This document shows, piece by piece, positions 8,020-17,292 of a DNA stretch of 64,000 bases (positions are counted from its first letter, which is position 1; every line of letters begins with the position of its first letter). Under the pieces are notes generated by a model that made no database searches, had not been told where the DNA came from, and worked only from the letters and a program-made list of their open reading frames with translations. Where the stretch lies: positions 62,001 to 126,000 of the forward strand of contig JAAEPF010000017.1 in the NCBI GenBank assembly GCA_024222295.1. The letters run 5' to 3'. Both the position numbers and the translations under genes were made by a program. This stretch comes from Actinomycetes bacterium (GTDB taxonomy: Bacteria; Actinomycetota; Acidimicrobiia; Acidimicrobiales; Microtrichaceae).

Positions 8020-9386
8020 TGACCACTACTGATCCGACACGTCCCCCCGATCCGGGCGGCACTGGAGCGGCGCAGGCCGCCGATGCGGCGACGCTCGAGC
8101 AGGGCGGGCCCCACGGTGGCAGCGCAGGGGATCCTGGCGGGAAGGGTCGCAAGCCACGCAGGTCTGCCCAGGCGAAGAAGCTGTCGAAGTTCCGCTACGA
8201 AGCGGTCGACCTCGAAGGCAACACGGTCAAGGGTGATACCCGGGCAGCGTCGGTCAACCAGGCCCGCAACGAGCTCGCCGTGCAGGGCTTGCGGGTGCGC
8301 AAGATCAGCGAACGCAAGGGCCTGCAAACCGAGATCACCCCGGCCAAGGTGCCCCTCGAAGAGGTGATGCACTTCAGTCGGCAGATGGCCACGTTCCTTC
8401 GCAGCGGCGTGCCCATGACCGAGGCGCTCGGCAACCTGGCCATCGACGCTGAGAACAAGCGGTTCCGCGAGGTGCTCAACGACGTGCTCGAACAGGTCGG
8501 CACGGGTGCCCGCATCACCGACGCGCTGGCGCAGCACTCCGACGTGTTCCCCAGCTACTTCATGGCGATGCTCGGCGCCGCCGAACTGACCGGCCGCATG
8601 GACGTGGCCTTCCAGCGGCTGCACACATATGTGAAGCGCGACATCGAGCTGCGCCGGGCGGTGCGCCGGGCGCTCGTGTACCCGATGATCCTGCTGGGTC
8701 TGTCGATCGTGGTGGTCGGCGTGATCGTGGTATTCGCGATCCCGCGGTTCGCGACGTTCTTCGAGGAGTTCGACGCCGAGCTGCCCCTGCCCACCCGGAT
8801 GCTGATGTCGGTGGCCGATTTCGTCACCTCGCCATACGGGATTATCACCGGCATCGTGCTGGCGTTGCTGCTCATCTTCGGGCTGATCTGGGCTTGCACA
8901 CCCACCGGCCGACGGGCGATCGACGGAGCACTGCTACGCCTGCCGCTCACCCGCAAGGTGGTCCAGTACTCCTCGACCGAGCGGTTCACCCGGGTGCTGG
9001 GGGCGTTGCTCGAGTCGGGTGTGGCGTTGCCACAGGCGCTGCCGAGCGCCGTGGATGCCTCCAACAACCTGGTGTTCAAGGAACGGCTCACCACTGCGAT
9101 GGAAGCGGTGCTTCAGGGTGCCGGGTTCGCGGGCCCCCTGGCAGACACGGACCTGTTCCCGGCGACGGTGATCCAGATGATCCGGGTGGGGGAGCGCTCC
9201 GGTGAGCTGTCGGGCCAGCTCGAGAACGCGGCCGGCTTCTACGAGGAGGAGCTCGAGTACGCGATCGAGAAGATGACCGCCTGGTTCGAGCCGCTCACCG
9301 TGATCTTCATCGGTGTGGTCGTGGGTTTCGTGGCGGTCGCGATGGTGAGCGCCATGTACGGCATCTACAACCAGGTCGACTTTTAG
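8019..9386 (+). CDS. pilC: Type IV pilus inner-membrane platform protein PilC
   Basis: Polytopic protein that links the PilB/PilT motors to pilin insertion. It is 455 residues. The first about 50 are disordered (Pro/Gly/Ala-rich, then Lys/Arg-rich). Two T2SSF domains follow: the first around VMHFSRQMATFLRSGVPMTEAL and the second around VQYSSTERFTRVLGALLESGVALPQAL. Transmembrane segments are visible after each (ALVYPMILLGLSIVVVGVIVV, ITGIVLALLLIFGLIWAC, LTVIFIGVVVGFVAVAMVSAM). It ends with the family-typical MYGIYNQVDF. The gene overlaps pilB by one base, so translation is coupled. Confidence 0.96.
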   Translation: MTTTDPTRPPDPGGTGAAQAADAATLEQGGPHGGSAGDPGGKGRKPRRSAQAKKLSKFRYEAVDLEGNTVKGDTRAASVNQARNELAVQGLRVRKISERKGLQTEITPAKVPLEEVMHFSRQMATFLRSGVPMTEALGNLAIDAENKRFREVLNDVLEQVGTGARITDALAQHSDVFPSYFMAMLGAAELTGRMDVAFQRLHTYVKRDIELRRAVRRALVYPMILLGLSIVVVGVIVVFAIPRFATFFEEFDAELPLPTRMLMSVADFVTSPYGIITGIVLALLLIFGLIWACTPTGRRAIDGALLRLPLTRKVVQYSSTERFTRVLGALLESGVALPQALPSAVDASNNLVFKERLTTAMEAVLQGAGFAGPLADTDLFPATVIQMIRVGERSGELSGQLENAAGFYEEELEYAIEKMTAWFEPLTVIFIGVVVGFVAVAMVSAMYGIYNQVDF

Positions 9387-9456
9387 GGCCGTGGATGTTG
9401 GACCGTGCGCTGGAGCGGTTCTGTTGGGGAGATGTGCCCGGGCCGTCGATCGGTAG

Positions 9457-9486
9457 TTGACAGCAGGCTGGCCCAGCTAGTGACAT
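9457..9486 (+). promoter_or_regulatory. Probable dedicated promoter of the pilin gene
   Basis: A perfect TTGACA -35 at 9457-9462 is followed after 18 nt by TGACAT (9481-9486) as a possible -10. The sequence there is relatively A/T-rich. It lies about 90 nt before the pilin start, between pilC and pilA. This would give a leader with a strong Shine-Dalgarno. Confidence 0.5.
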
Positions 9487-9572
9487 TGTCAGATCGGCTA
9501 GGGGGGTTGGGGTATCTCCTGGCGGGCCCGGGGCGGGCACGTCCGGGAACCAGAACCCCCAAGGGAGAGTTC

Positions 9573-9941
9573 ATGAACATGATCAACGAACGCAAGCGCA
9601 ACCGTGGCCAGAGCGGCTTCACCCTGATCGAACTGCTGGTTGTGATCGCCATCCTCGCCGTGCTGGGCGGTGTAGCTGTGTTCGCTGTCGGGAACCTCAC
9701 CGACAATGCCGACGACAGTGCCTGTCAGGTTGAGAAGAACACAATGATTACAGCCAATCAGGCGGCCATCGCCGAGGGCGGGCAACCTCCGGCTGTTGTT
9801 CTCGATTTCTTGGATGCATCAAGTGTCATCGACAACGCGGGAACCCTTGAAGGCAAGTACTGGTCCATCTCCAACACGGCCGGAAGCGCCAATGCCCCCG
9901 TCGGCTTCGGGTCCAACGCTGATGGCGACTGCGACTCGTAG
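9573..9941 (+). CDS. pilA: Type IV major prepilin (PilA-like)
   Basis: Short 122-residue prepilin. The leader is basic (MNMINERKRNRGQSG), followed by the cleavage/methylation motif G|FTLIE with Glu5 and a long hydrophobic helix (ELLVVIAILAVLGGVAVFAVG). Mature protein has two cysteines, one after the helix (SACQVEK) and one five positions from the C-terminus region (DGDCDS), compatible with a D-region-like disulfide. Start ATG 9573 has AAGGGAGAG about 4-11 nt upstream. The gene has its own TTGACA promoter and a strong terminator, so it can be expressed much more highly than the ATPases around it. Codon use after about 9720 is less GC-rich than in its neighbours, which may reflect a variable surface. 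Confidence 0.93.
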   Translation: MNMINERKRNRGQSGFTLIELLVVIAILAVLGGVAVFAVGNLTDNADDSACQVEKNTMITANQAAIAEGGQPPAVVLDFLDASSVIDNAGTLEGKYWSISNTAGSANAPVGFGSNADGDCDS

Positions 9942-9962
9942 ACGGAATGCTCACGAACTGAC

Positions 9963-9999
9963 GAACAGGCGGGGCTTCGGCCCCGCCTGTTCTAGTTTT
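9963..9999 (+). terminator. Strong intrinsic terminator of pilA (TTCG tetraloop)
   Basis: A 13-bp perfect stem (GAACAGGCGGGGC, 9963-9975, with 9980-9992) closed by a TTCG tetraloop and followed by TAGTTTTG. It is the clearest canonical Rho-independent terminator in the window. The TAGTTT overlapping its tail could serve as a -10 for pilT. Confidence 0.92.
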
Positions 10000-10019
10000 G
10001 CGGCGATGAAGGGATCTTC

Positions 10020-11231
10020 GTGACCGCCACTGCGCCGCTCGACCCGTACCTCTCCTATCTGATGGCCACCGAGGCCACCGACCTGCACCTGTCGGTCGGT
10101 TCGGCCCCCCGGGTTCGCATCGACGGCCAGCTCGTGACTATCCCCGACGCGCCCATGTGCACCGCAGAGTTCCTCGACTCGGTCACCGACGGCCTGCTCT
10201 CGTCGACTGACCGGGCCAGGCTCGACACGGAGCGCCAGGTCGACATGTCCTTCGCCTGGCAGTCAGCGGAACACTCCGCCCGGTTCAGGGCCAACGCCTT
10301 CTTCCAGAGCGACCGCCCCGCGCTCGCCCTCCGCCTCATCCCGTCGGAGATCCCGACACCTGAGTCGATCGGCCTGCCCGAGAGCACCGCAGCGCTGGTC
10401 AACCGACCCTACGGCCTCGTGCTGATGACCGGCCCCACCGGGTCGGGCAAGTCCACCACGTTGGCGGCGATGATCGGCTGGATCAACCAGCACCGCCCGG
10501 TGCACGTGCTCACGATCGAAGACCCGATCGAATACGTGCACTCCTCGGCCACGGCGTTGGTCAACCAGCGCGAGGTGGGCAGCGACTGTACGAGCTTTGC
10601 CGAGGCGCTGCGTTCGGCGTTGCGTGAGGACCCCGACGTGATCCTCGTGGGCGAGATGCGCGATCTGGAAACGATCCGCCTCGCGCTCACGCTCGCGGAG
10701 ACCGGCCACCTGGTGTTCGGCACGGTGCACACCAACGATGCCGCCCAGACGGTCGACCGCATCGTCGATGCGTACCCGGCCGACCAGCAGCCCCAGATCC
10801 GCACCCAGTTCTCCATGACCCTCGCAGCGGTGATCTCCCAGCGCCTGATCCCGCGCATCGGCCGCGGCCGCGTGGCGGCGTACGAGGTGATGATGGGCAC
10901 CACAGCGATCACCAACCTGATCCGCGAGGGCCAGACCCGCCAGATCCGCAACGCCATCGCGACCGGATCCAAGGACGGGATGATGCTGCTCGAGCACTCC
11001 CTCAACCAGCTGGTGAAGGCCGGGGTGGTCACCTACGACGCAGCTGTTGCGAATTCGGTCTACTCCGACGAGATCGAGCTGCCACCCGGCGCAGTTCTCG
11101 ATCCGGTCACCGGCCGCGCGACCCAGCCCGGTCAGTCCGCCGGTGCGGCACCACACCCCACCGCCCCCGGTTCCCAGCCGCTCGGCACGGACCCTCTCAC
11201 CGGCCAGCCTCTCGGCGGAACGGGCAACTGA
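10020..11231 (+). CDS. pilT: Type IV pilus retraction ATPase PilT
   Basis: Hexameric ATPase for pilus depolymerisation and twitching. It is 403 residues from GTG 10020, preceded by GAAGGG at 7 nt. Features: ATDLHLSVGSAPRVRIDG at the N-terminus, Walker A GPTGSGKST at about 138, LTIEDPIEYVH, Walker B REDPDVILVGEMRD, the His box GHLVFGTVHTNDAAQTVDRI, then the PilT-typical AYEVMMGTTAITNLIREGQ and GMMLLEHSL (the AIRNLIRE-like and GMxTxdxSL regions). There is no zinc tetracysteine, which separates it from PilB. The last 55 residues are a Pro/Gly/Thr-rich tail. Confidence 0.95.
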   Translation: MTATAPLDPYLSYLMATEATDLHLSVGSAPRVRIDGQLVTIPDAPMCTAEFLDSVTDGLLSSTDRARLDTERQVDMSFAWQSAEHSARFRANAFFQSDRPALALRLIPSEIPTPESIGLPESTAALVNRPYGLVLMTGPTGSGKSTTLAAMIGWINQHRPVHVLTIEDPIEYVHSSATALVNQREVGSDCTSFAEALRSALREDPDVILVGEMRDLETIRLALTLAETGHLVFGTVHTNDAAQTVDRIVDAYPADQQPQIRTQFSMTLAAVISQRLIPRIGRGRVAAYEVMMGTTAITNLIREGQTRQIRNAIATGSKDGMMLLEHSLNQLVKAGVVTYDAAVANSVYSDEIELPPGAVLDPVTGRATQPGQSAGAAPHPTAPGSQPLGTDPLTGQPLGGTGN

Positions 11232-11286
11232 CCATCCCCGGCCCTCGGATTCGGCAGCCCGCACATGGGGCTGACAGGGTGACGCC

Positions 11287-12132
11287 GTGACCACGACGAT
11301 CCTGCTCGTAGTCGGGTGCTTCGTGTTCCTGGCGATCGGCTCGTTCGTGTGCGTCATCATCGACCGGTTGCCCCACAAGCTCGACGAGCCCGACGAGTTC
11401 GGCGACGTCTGGGGATCGCGCCCATGGCGCGAGGTGATCCACGGCAAGAGCCGGTGCAGTTCCTGCTCGGCGGTCATCAAGGCATACGACAACGTGCCGG
11501 TTGCGTCGTATGTGGCGCTACGCGGCAAGTGCCGTAGCTGCGGCGCGCGCATCCCCGGATACCACCCTCTGGTGGAGTTGGCTGCTCCCGTTGCCTTCGT
11601 GCTGGCGCTGTGGGTGCTCGGCACGACCTGGCTGCTCGCACCGGTGTTGTGGTTCATCCCGGTGGCGCTGGCGGTTGCCGTGATCGACCTGCGGACCCTG
11701 ATCGTGCCAACCGCGATCGTGTGGCCGGCCACAGGTGTGCTGGTGGCGGTGTCTGTCGGAGCCGCCGGCCTGACAGGGGAGTGGGGCCGCCTGCTTGTGG
11801 CGCTGATCGGGGTGGCAGTGGTGGCAGGGCCGTTGTTCCTGCTGTGGTTCGCGATCCCCGCCGGCATGGGCTTCGGCGACGTGCGCCTGGCGGTGTCGGT
11901 CGGCTTGCTGGTCGGCTTCTACGGCGGAACGCGCCCGATGGCCGGTGTCGCACTTGGGGTGATCACCCTGCTGGCGGCCTCGGCGCTGGGCCTGCTGATC
12001 GGATTCGTGGCTCTGGGGGTGCGCGGCCGCAAGGCACAGGTGCCTTTCGGCCCCGGGTTCGTGCTCGGCGGATTCGGCGTTGCGCTGATGGCGGAGCCGA
12101 TCCTCGAGTCGTGGGGGCTGTATGCAACCTGA
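11287..12132 (+). CDS. pilD: Prepilin peptidase / N-methyltransferase PilD
   Basis: Integral membrane aspartyl protease that cleaves the G|F prepilin sites seen in the neighbouring genes and methylates the new N-terminus. It is 281 residues from GTG 11287. The cytoplasmic N-terminal domain has two zinc CxxC pairs (SRCSSCSAV and GKCRSCGARI) and is of the full-length bifunctional type. The two catalytic aspartates are in VAVIDLRTLIVP and GMGFGDVRLA. About seven or eight membrane helices are visible. It follows pilT by 55 nt on the same strand. Confidence 0.94.
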   Translation: MTTTILLVVGCFVFLAIGSFVCVIIDRLPHKLDEPDEFGDVWGSRPWREVIHGKSRCSSCSAVIKAYDNVPVASYVALRGKCRSCGARIPGYHPLVELAAPVAFVLALWVLGTTWLLAPVLWFIPVALAVAVIDLRTLIVPTAIVWPATGVLVAVSVGAAGLTGEWGRLLVALIGVAVVAGPLFLLWFAIPAGMGFGDVRLAVSVGLLVGFYGGTRPMAGVALGVITLLAASALGLLIGFVALGVRGRKAQVPFGPGFVLGGFGVALMAEPILESWGLYAT

Positions 12133-12278
12133 GCCGATGCTTGGATTCCGGGTCAATCACCCATGCACCTGAAGGCCCCCTACCTTGACGGTGCCTTTGA
12201 CGCCGACAAGCCTTGTGGGATCCCCGAAGTGGCTGTTGATCGGCCACAGATGGGGTAATGGGCCAGGGAAGGGGAGTT

Positions 12279-12752
12279 GTGACCAGCAGCGGCCGCAGCC
12301 CGCAGGGCGGATTCATGCACACCCGCCTCTCCCGCCGCGGCCAGGCAGGCTTCACGCTGTTGGAAGCGATCGTGAGCCTCGCCCTGGTGTCAGGTGTCGT
12401 GCTCTCCCTGGCGGCCGGTCTACTCACCACCGTTCGGTCGTCCACGAGTGCGAAGGACACCCAGTTGGCCGATGCCGCACTGTCGGCATACGCGGAGAGC
12501 TTCAAGGGTGAGACGCTCGGTTCTTGTTCGCCGGGGGACGGCACCTTCCCGGAGCCGGAGCCGGCCTGGTTCGCGGCGAGTGCCAGCGTTGACTCCTGGG
12601 CCGTTACGAAGGTCGAGGAATGGAACGGTTCGGGGTGGGGACCCTGCACGGGGAGTTCTGACGCTCACCGCCTTACGGTCGAAGTGAAGGTCGAGGCCTC
12701 TGACGGCCAGCAGACCGCGACCGGGCAGGTCGTTGTCAGGAACGAATCCTGA
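12279..12752 (+). CDS. Minor prepilin, PilV-like
   Basis: Prepilin-like protein of 157 residues from GTG 12279, which follows GGAAGGGGAG by about 4 nt. ATG 12258 and ATG 12315 are alternatives in the same frame. The motif GQAG|FTLLEAIVSLALVSGVVLSLAAGLL gives the peptidase site, Glu5 and the assembly helix. The mature domain is small, with a Cys pair (SCSPGDG, GPCTGSS). PilV-type minor pilins prime assembly and form tip complexes; here the role is inferred from position, before two larger prepilin-like genes. Stop and next start overlap (TGATG). Confidence 0.8.
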   Translation: MTSSGRSPQGGFMHTRLSRRGQAGFTLLEAIVSLALVSGVVLSLAAGLLTTVRSSTSAKDTQLADAALSAYAESFKGETLGSCSPGDGTFPEPEPAWFAASASVDSWAVTKVEEWNGSGWGPCTGSSDAHRLTVEVKVEASDGQQTATGQVVVRNES

Positions 12753-14740
12753 TGGGTTCGCGCGCTCGCCCCGACGCCCGACGGACGGCCGACCGGCGGT
12801 TGCGGTCCCAGGCAGGCTTCACGCTCGTCGAGATGCTCGTGGGCATCGCCCTGTCCGTGATCCTGATCGGACCGGTGGGAGCCTGGCTGGTGCTGATCTT
12901 CACCAGCCAGGCACCAGCGGCAGCAGGGTTCACCGATGCAGGGCAGTCGAGGCTGCTCAACACCTACGTGACCCGTGACGTCTCGTCCGCAGAGCTGATA
13001 ACCGACGAGTCGGATGACCTGAAAGCCTGCACGGGAGCGGAGGTCGACCAGGTGCTACTCAACATCTACGACCTCGGGGACTCGAAGCAGTTCGTCGTGT
13101 ACGGAACCGGCTCAGGCGGATCGAGCCTGATGCGGTGGACCTGTGATCTCACTGCGGCGCACAACGTGATCGACCAGACAGAGATCATCCGGGGCGCAAC
13201 GACGATCACGGCCGGTTGCGACAGCGATTGCGGTCGCGTGACGGTCGAGGCAACGCTCGAAAGCGGCCACGAAACCTCGGTAACCGCAAGCCGGAGGGCC
13301 TCTGCAGCCGCCTTGCTCGGATTCGGGGGCACGCAGCGCCCGGTCGCGATCATCTCGCAGGAGTCCAGGACCGAGCGGTCCAAGGACGGGCCACTGACCG
13401 TGGAACTCAGCGCCGCGCAGTCGTGGGACCCCGACTCGACCGACCCTCTCTTGTTCGCATGGTCGATCGACGGCCCTGCCAACGCCGGCCTGTCCGCAAC
13501 GACCGGAGAGACCACGACCGCATCGTTCGCGACCGCGAGCGACGCCGAGTACGTGGTCACCCTTCGCGCAACCGATGAATCGGGAAACGTCGGCACCGCT
13601 TCGCAACGCGTGCTCCTGACGAACCAGGACCCGGTGATCGACACACGTGAATGCACAGCAGTTGGTCGCACCGTCTCCTGCACGGCCACGGCACACGACC
13701 CCGACGCCAGTGCGACACCGCAGCTGCTCTGGTCCTACCCGGTTGACGACGCAGGCGGAGTGGGCACGCAAGGGGGCGGCAACGCGTCTTTCGACATCCC
13801 CGTGGACGTCACGGCCGCCACGGTGTCCGTCACCGTCACGGCGACCGACGTCGAGGGCGGGGCCGATGTCAGCTCGGTGGACGTGGCCATTGGCACACCG
13901 GCGTCCGGGCCCATAGCGATCTCACCCGCGCCGAAGGCCTCCGGGAACGGGCTTCTCCAACTGGTGGCAAGCACGGAGTCCGACGTCTCCGTCACCTTCA
14001 GTACCGATGCCGACAACTTCGCGGGGTGGGAGTTGCGGCCATTGGGTTCCACCGTCGTGCTGGCGGAGTCCGACCAGTCGGTGTGGGCGCACGAGTTTCT
14101 CGCGGGCGACTCCGGCAGGTTCACAATCGCGAGGATTCCCGTGAACGCCGCCAGCCCCGTGGAGACAACCGACTTCCGGATCAACGCCCCGCCAACAGCG
14201 TCCTTTGACGACCCATCGACCACAAGCCCTGCACCCCAGACGCTCACGTTCGTGGACACGTCAGGGGACGACTTCGGGATCCAGTCCCGCAGGTGGGCGT
14301 TCGACGCCGCATCGCCCGCCGGTGCCGGGTTCTCGGGATCCGGCACGCCCGCGCCGGCCACGTTCACCAATCCGGGGAGCTACCTGGTGGTGTTGACCGT
14401 GACGGATGCCGACGGCCTCGAGTCCACCGCCAGCCGTTTCGTCCGGGTTGGTGGAACTCCGGCACAGCCGGCCCCGCCGACGTGGGTCGGCGACACGGTG
14501 TTCTTCGAGCCGCTTGCCGGGGCCACCGGCTATCGCGTCACGTTCGCCTACGAAGGGTTCGAAGAAGACGGAACCACTCCGTGCGTGCGCCCGATCGATC
14601 GCTGGGTCGCGGCGACCGGCCCGTTCGAGGTCCGCGACGTCGGCAACCCCTGTCCGGTGCCGTCCAGAACGACCGCGTCACTTGCCGTTCGGGCCAACGC
14701 GGCCATCGGCCCCGCGTCAATCGGAGTCGAACGCCCATGA
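12752..14740 (+). CDS. Large minor prepilin (PilW-like) with PKD/Ig-like domains
   Basis: Prepilin of 662 residues, far longer than ordinary PilW (about 200-350). N-terminus: SQAG|FTLVEMLVGIALSVILIG, with Glu5 and a hydrophobic helix. A PilW-like globular part follows (to about 190). Beyond that are beta-rich modules: a PKD-like domain at about 195-290 (AAQSWDPDSTDPLLFAWSIDG, YVVTLRATDESGN), further Ig-like repeats, a second PKD-like domain at about 479-570 (PPTASFDDPSTTSPAPQTLT, SYLVVLTVTDADGLES) and an FN3-like C-terminus (VFFEPLAGATGYRVTF). PKD modules are usual in cell-surface adhesins, so a pilus-tip adhesin is a reasonable inference. Four-base overlap (ATGA) with the next gene. Confidence 0.85.
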   Translation: MGSRARPDARRTADRRLRSQAGFTLVEMLVGIALSVILIGPVGAWLVLIFTSQAPAAAGFTDAGQSRLLNTYVTRDVSSAELITDESDDLKACTGAEVDQVLLNIYDLGDSKQFVVYGTGSGGSSLMRWTCDLTAAHNVIDQTEIIRGATTITAGCDSDCGRVTVEATLESGHETSVTASRRASAAALLGFGGTQRPVAIISQESRTERSKDGPLTVELSAAQSWDPDSTDPLLFAWSIDGPANAGLSATTGETTTASFATASDAEYVVTLRATDESGNVGTASQRVLLTNQDPVIDTRECTAVGRTVSCTATAHDPDASATPQLLWSYPVDDAGGVGTQGGGNASFDIPVDVTAATVSVTVTATDVEGGADVSSVDVAIGTPASGPIAISPAPKASGNGLLQLVASTESDVSVTFSTDADNFAGWELRPLGSTVVLAESDQSVWAHEFLAGDSGRFTIARIPVNAASPVETTDFRINAPPTASFDDPSTTSPAPQTLTFVDTSGDDFGIQSRRWAFDAASPAGAGFSGSGTPAPATFTNPGSYLVVLTVTDADGLESTASRFVRVGGTPAQPAPPTWVGDTVFFEPLAGATGYRVTFAYEGFEEDGTTPCVRPIDRWVAATGPFEVRDVGNPCPVPSRTTASLAVRANAAIGPASIGVERP

Positions 14741-17292
14741 GCGTTGCCAACAGCCCTTCACCAGTTGGTCCGGCCGGGTTCGGCGTCCGCCGGGCGCGCA
14801 ATCAGTCGGGCTATGTGCTTGGTGTCGTACTGGCCGCAATGGGTGTGGGCCTGACCGTCATCACCGCGCTTCTGGGGCTCTCCTTCGCCACCCACTCGAG
14901 CGCCATCTCCCAGCAGAGCCTGGCCCGTGAGGCTCGTGCCGCTGACGGTGCGCTGGAGGTCGGCGTGGTCGAGCTGCGGGCCTCCGACAGTCCTGTGACG
15001 GACTGCCCGACCATCCCCGGCACCGTGAGCATGCAGCTGCTGGGCGACGCGTCCGACCCCACGGACCCGGAAGAGGATGTGTTGCTCTCGTGCACCGCTG
15101 CACTCGACCCCAACCCCAATGTGAACGGCGACCTGAAGGTCCTGGGTGACGAGTACCGCGGTCAGGCCCTGGCTTCTCCGTTGGACTTGGTGGACTCCTC
15201 GGTGACGCTCAGGCACCAGGGTGAATCACCGCTGACGTTCGTGGGTGATGTGAGGGTGAGCGGCGCGGGGGCCGTGGCCGGACCCGGGCCCGGGCCCGGA
15301 GCGTGGGTTTCGGGAAGGTATGTGCAGGGAGCCGGCTCCGACTGTCCGAGCAGTTCAGACCACCCGGCTGACCCCGGCAGGGTGTTGGTGGATGCCGATG
15401 ACGGCGGCAGCCCGACCTGTGGCGATCCCGGGGTGGCAGCACAGACCGTCCCGCTCAACCTGCCCCCCAAGCCAGGGAACGAGCCTGCCGTGCCGGAGTG
15501 CTCGCCGCCGGGAGTGGCCAGTGTGGATCCTGGCCTGTACGGGCCGGTCGCGGTCAGCCAGCTCAATTCGTTGCTCGACTCCGGCTGCGATGTGCGATTC
15601 GCACCGACCGGCTCGCTTGACGTGTTCTGGTTCGATGCTGGCGAGAAGGGCTCGATCGACTTCACCTCCGAGGTGAACTACGTGTTCGGCAGCGATCCGG
15701 GCGGGGCAGGCAGCTGTGACCCCGCGCAGCCGGGGGTGACAGTGGTCCTGGGGGCCGGGACCAGCGTCGACCACCAGGCCGGCAACGTATCGATGTGCGC
15801 GGTAGACGGATGGCCTGCCCTCGCGCAGGCCGCCGATGCGCACACCCAACCTGAGCTGACGATGTTGGCCTCCGGCCTCGGACCGGGAGATCCGACCGGT
15901 TCGGCCGCAGCTGACCCTGAAGCCTGGCCAAGCGGGCTACTCCCTGTTCTGGGCCAGCCATCCAACCTCCTCGTGGAAGCTGAGATCGGGTTTCCGGGTG
16001 GTGGCGATGTCGACTCACTCGCGCTGCGGTTCAAGAGCTTCGAGGATCCTCGGTCGTTCCCCGCGAATCGGAAGTTGAACGTGCTGATCGATGACGGGCC
16101 CGGAACCCCGGTGATCTGCCAGATGAACAGCCTCGACCGAGGCCGGGTGGACGACCACATGGAGACGATCGTCGACCTCGGCAGCTGCCCGAACGCGCTG
16201 AAGGCCGGAAACCACGTGCTTCATGGCAAGCGAATCCGCGTCCTGTTCCACGGAGATGGCGTGGTCGGCAGCGAGTTGCACGTTGCTGAACTGGGTCTCC
16301 TGGTCAACGGTGTGGTCATTCGACCGGAGTTGGCCACCGGCACCTATACCGATCCCGGTCTGGCAGTGGACGATCCGGATAGCGGGTATGCCCACGGCGG
16401 CGAGCAGAACTGCTCCGTGCTCTGGAGCGGGATCGACTTCCCCCACGTCTGTAGCCGGTCCGGGGGTGTCCCTGAGCACGATCTGCACTTCCGTATTCCC
16501 GACCTGTCCGGGACCGAGCGGGTTCAGGAGGTGCGCTTGCTCCTCGACATCGCCGACCAAGCGATGGGTCTTCCTGCGGCGGTGTCGAAGAACGTGACGG
16601 CGTCGCGCGGCTCTCCGGGGCCCGGCAAGACCACTGTTGCTGTCGCCGAGTGCGACGCGGAGTCGGTCTATGACACCTACGCCCGTTCGGAACAGACGGT
16701 TTCCCTGGCAGTGCCGTTGTGCGGTGTAGCGACCATCGATGACCTCTCGGACCGCACGGTTTCCATGACCGTTCTGGCGGAGTCGACGATGGACGCCGAA
16801 TGGGAATGCCTCGGTTGCACGATGCCGGCAGGGGTCGAGCTGCCGTGGATCCAGGACGCACGTCTACTCGTGATCACAGGCGAGCCGACTGATCCACCGA
16901 GCATCAAGTTGACGATCGATGAAGAGAACGGGTCCATCTTCCGGGTGGTTGGAGACACCGTGCTACCCGAAACGAACCTGGACGTCGTGTGGGCAGGAAG
17001 CGCTTCCAGCGAACCGTTGTTCGGGGGCCAACTCTCGGTGTGGAGCCTCGGTTCGAAGGGGGAACCGGGCAGTTCGGTGGGTGTCCTATGTTGTGGAACG
17101 GACGAACCGACCCTGGTGCTCGAGGCCGAACTCGACCACGACGAAGATGGTGAGTACGAAACCCGCGGGGTGGCTCGAATCCGCGTAAAGGACGATCCGG
17201 CTCCGGGCACGGTGACCGTCAGCGACTGGCAGCTGTGCGACCGGTCGGGTTGTGACGCCGAAGTGGTGAGTCGGGTGCCCGCCCAGGGCTAG
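14737..17292 (+). CDS. Very large pilus-associated protein with PilX-like N-terminus
   Basis: Product of 851 residues starting at ATG 14737, which overlaps the upstream stop; the frame is open further upstream but only within the previous gene. N-terminus: NQSGYVLGVVLAAMGVGLTVITALLGL, a single hydrophobic helix after a possible QSG|Y cleavage site, like the PilX N-terminal domain and lacking Glu5. The remaining about 800 residues are exported by prediction, Cys-rich (many Cys pairs such as DCPT, SCTA, DCPSS) and beta-rich, without a family I can name. Position as last gene of the pilV/pilW/pilX-like run suggests a tip or adhesin component comparable in role, not in sequence, to PilY1. Confidence 0.8.
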   Translation: MSVANSPSPVGPAGFGVRRARNQSGYVLGVVLAAMGVGLTVITALLGLSFATHSSAISQQSLAREARAADGALEVGVVELRASDSPVTDCPTIPGTVSMQLLGDASDPTDPEEDVLLSCTAALDPNPNVNGDLKVLGDEYRGQALASPLDLVDSSVTLRHQGESPLTFVGDVRVSGAGAVAGPGPGPGAWVSGRYVQGAGSDCPSSSDHPADPGRVLVDADDGGSPTCGDPGVAAQTVPLNLPPKPGNEPAVPECSPPGVASVDPGLYGPVAVSQLNSLLDSGCDVRFAPTGSLDVFWFDAGEKGSIDFTSEVNYVFGSDPGGAGSCDPAQPGVTVVLGAGTSVDHQAGNVSMCAVDGWPALAQAADAHTQPELTMLASGLGPGDPTGSAAADPEAWPSGLLPVLGQPSNLLVEAEIGFPGGGDVDSLALRFKSFEDPRSFPANRKLNVLIDDGPGTPVICQMNSLDRGRVDDHMETIVDLGSCPNALKAGNHVLHGKRIRVLFHGDGVVGSELHVAELGLLVNGVVIRPELATGTYTDPGLAVDDPDSGYAHGGEQNCSVLWSGIDFPHVCSRSGGVPEHDLHFRIPDLSGTERVQEVRLLLDIADQAMGLPAAVSKNVTASRGSPGPGKTTVAVAECDAESVYDTYARSEQTVSLAVPLCGVATIDDLSDRTVSMTVLAESTMDAEWECLGCTMPAGVELPWIQDARLLVITGEPTDPPSIKLTIDEENGSIFRVVGDTVLPETNLDVVWAGSASSEPLFGGQLSVWSLGSKGEPGSSVGVLCCGTDEPTLVLEAELDHDEDGEYETRGVARIRVKDDPAPGTVTVSDWQLCDRSGCDAEVVSRVPAQG

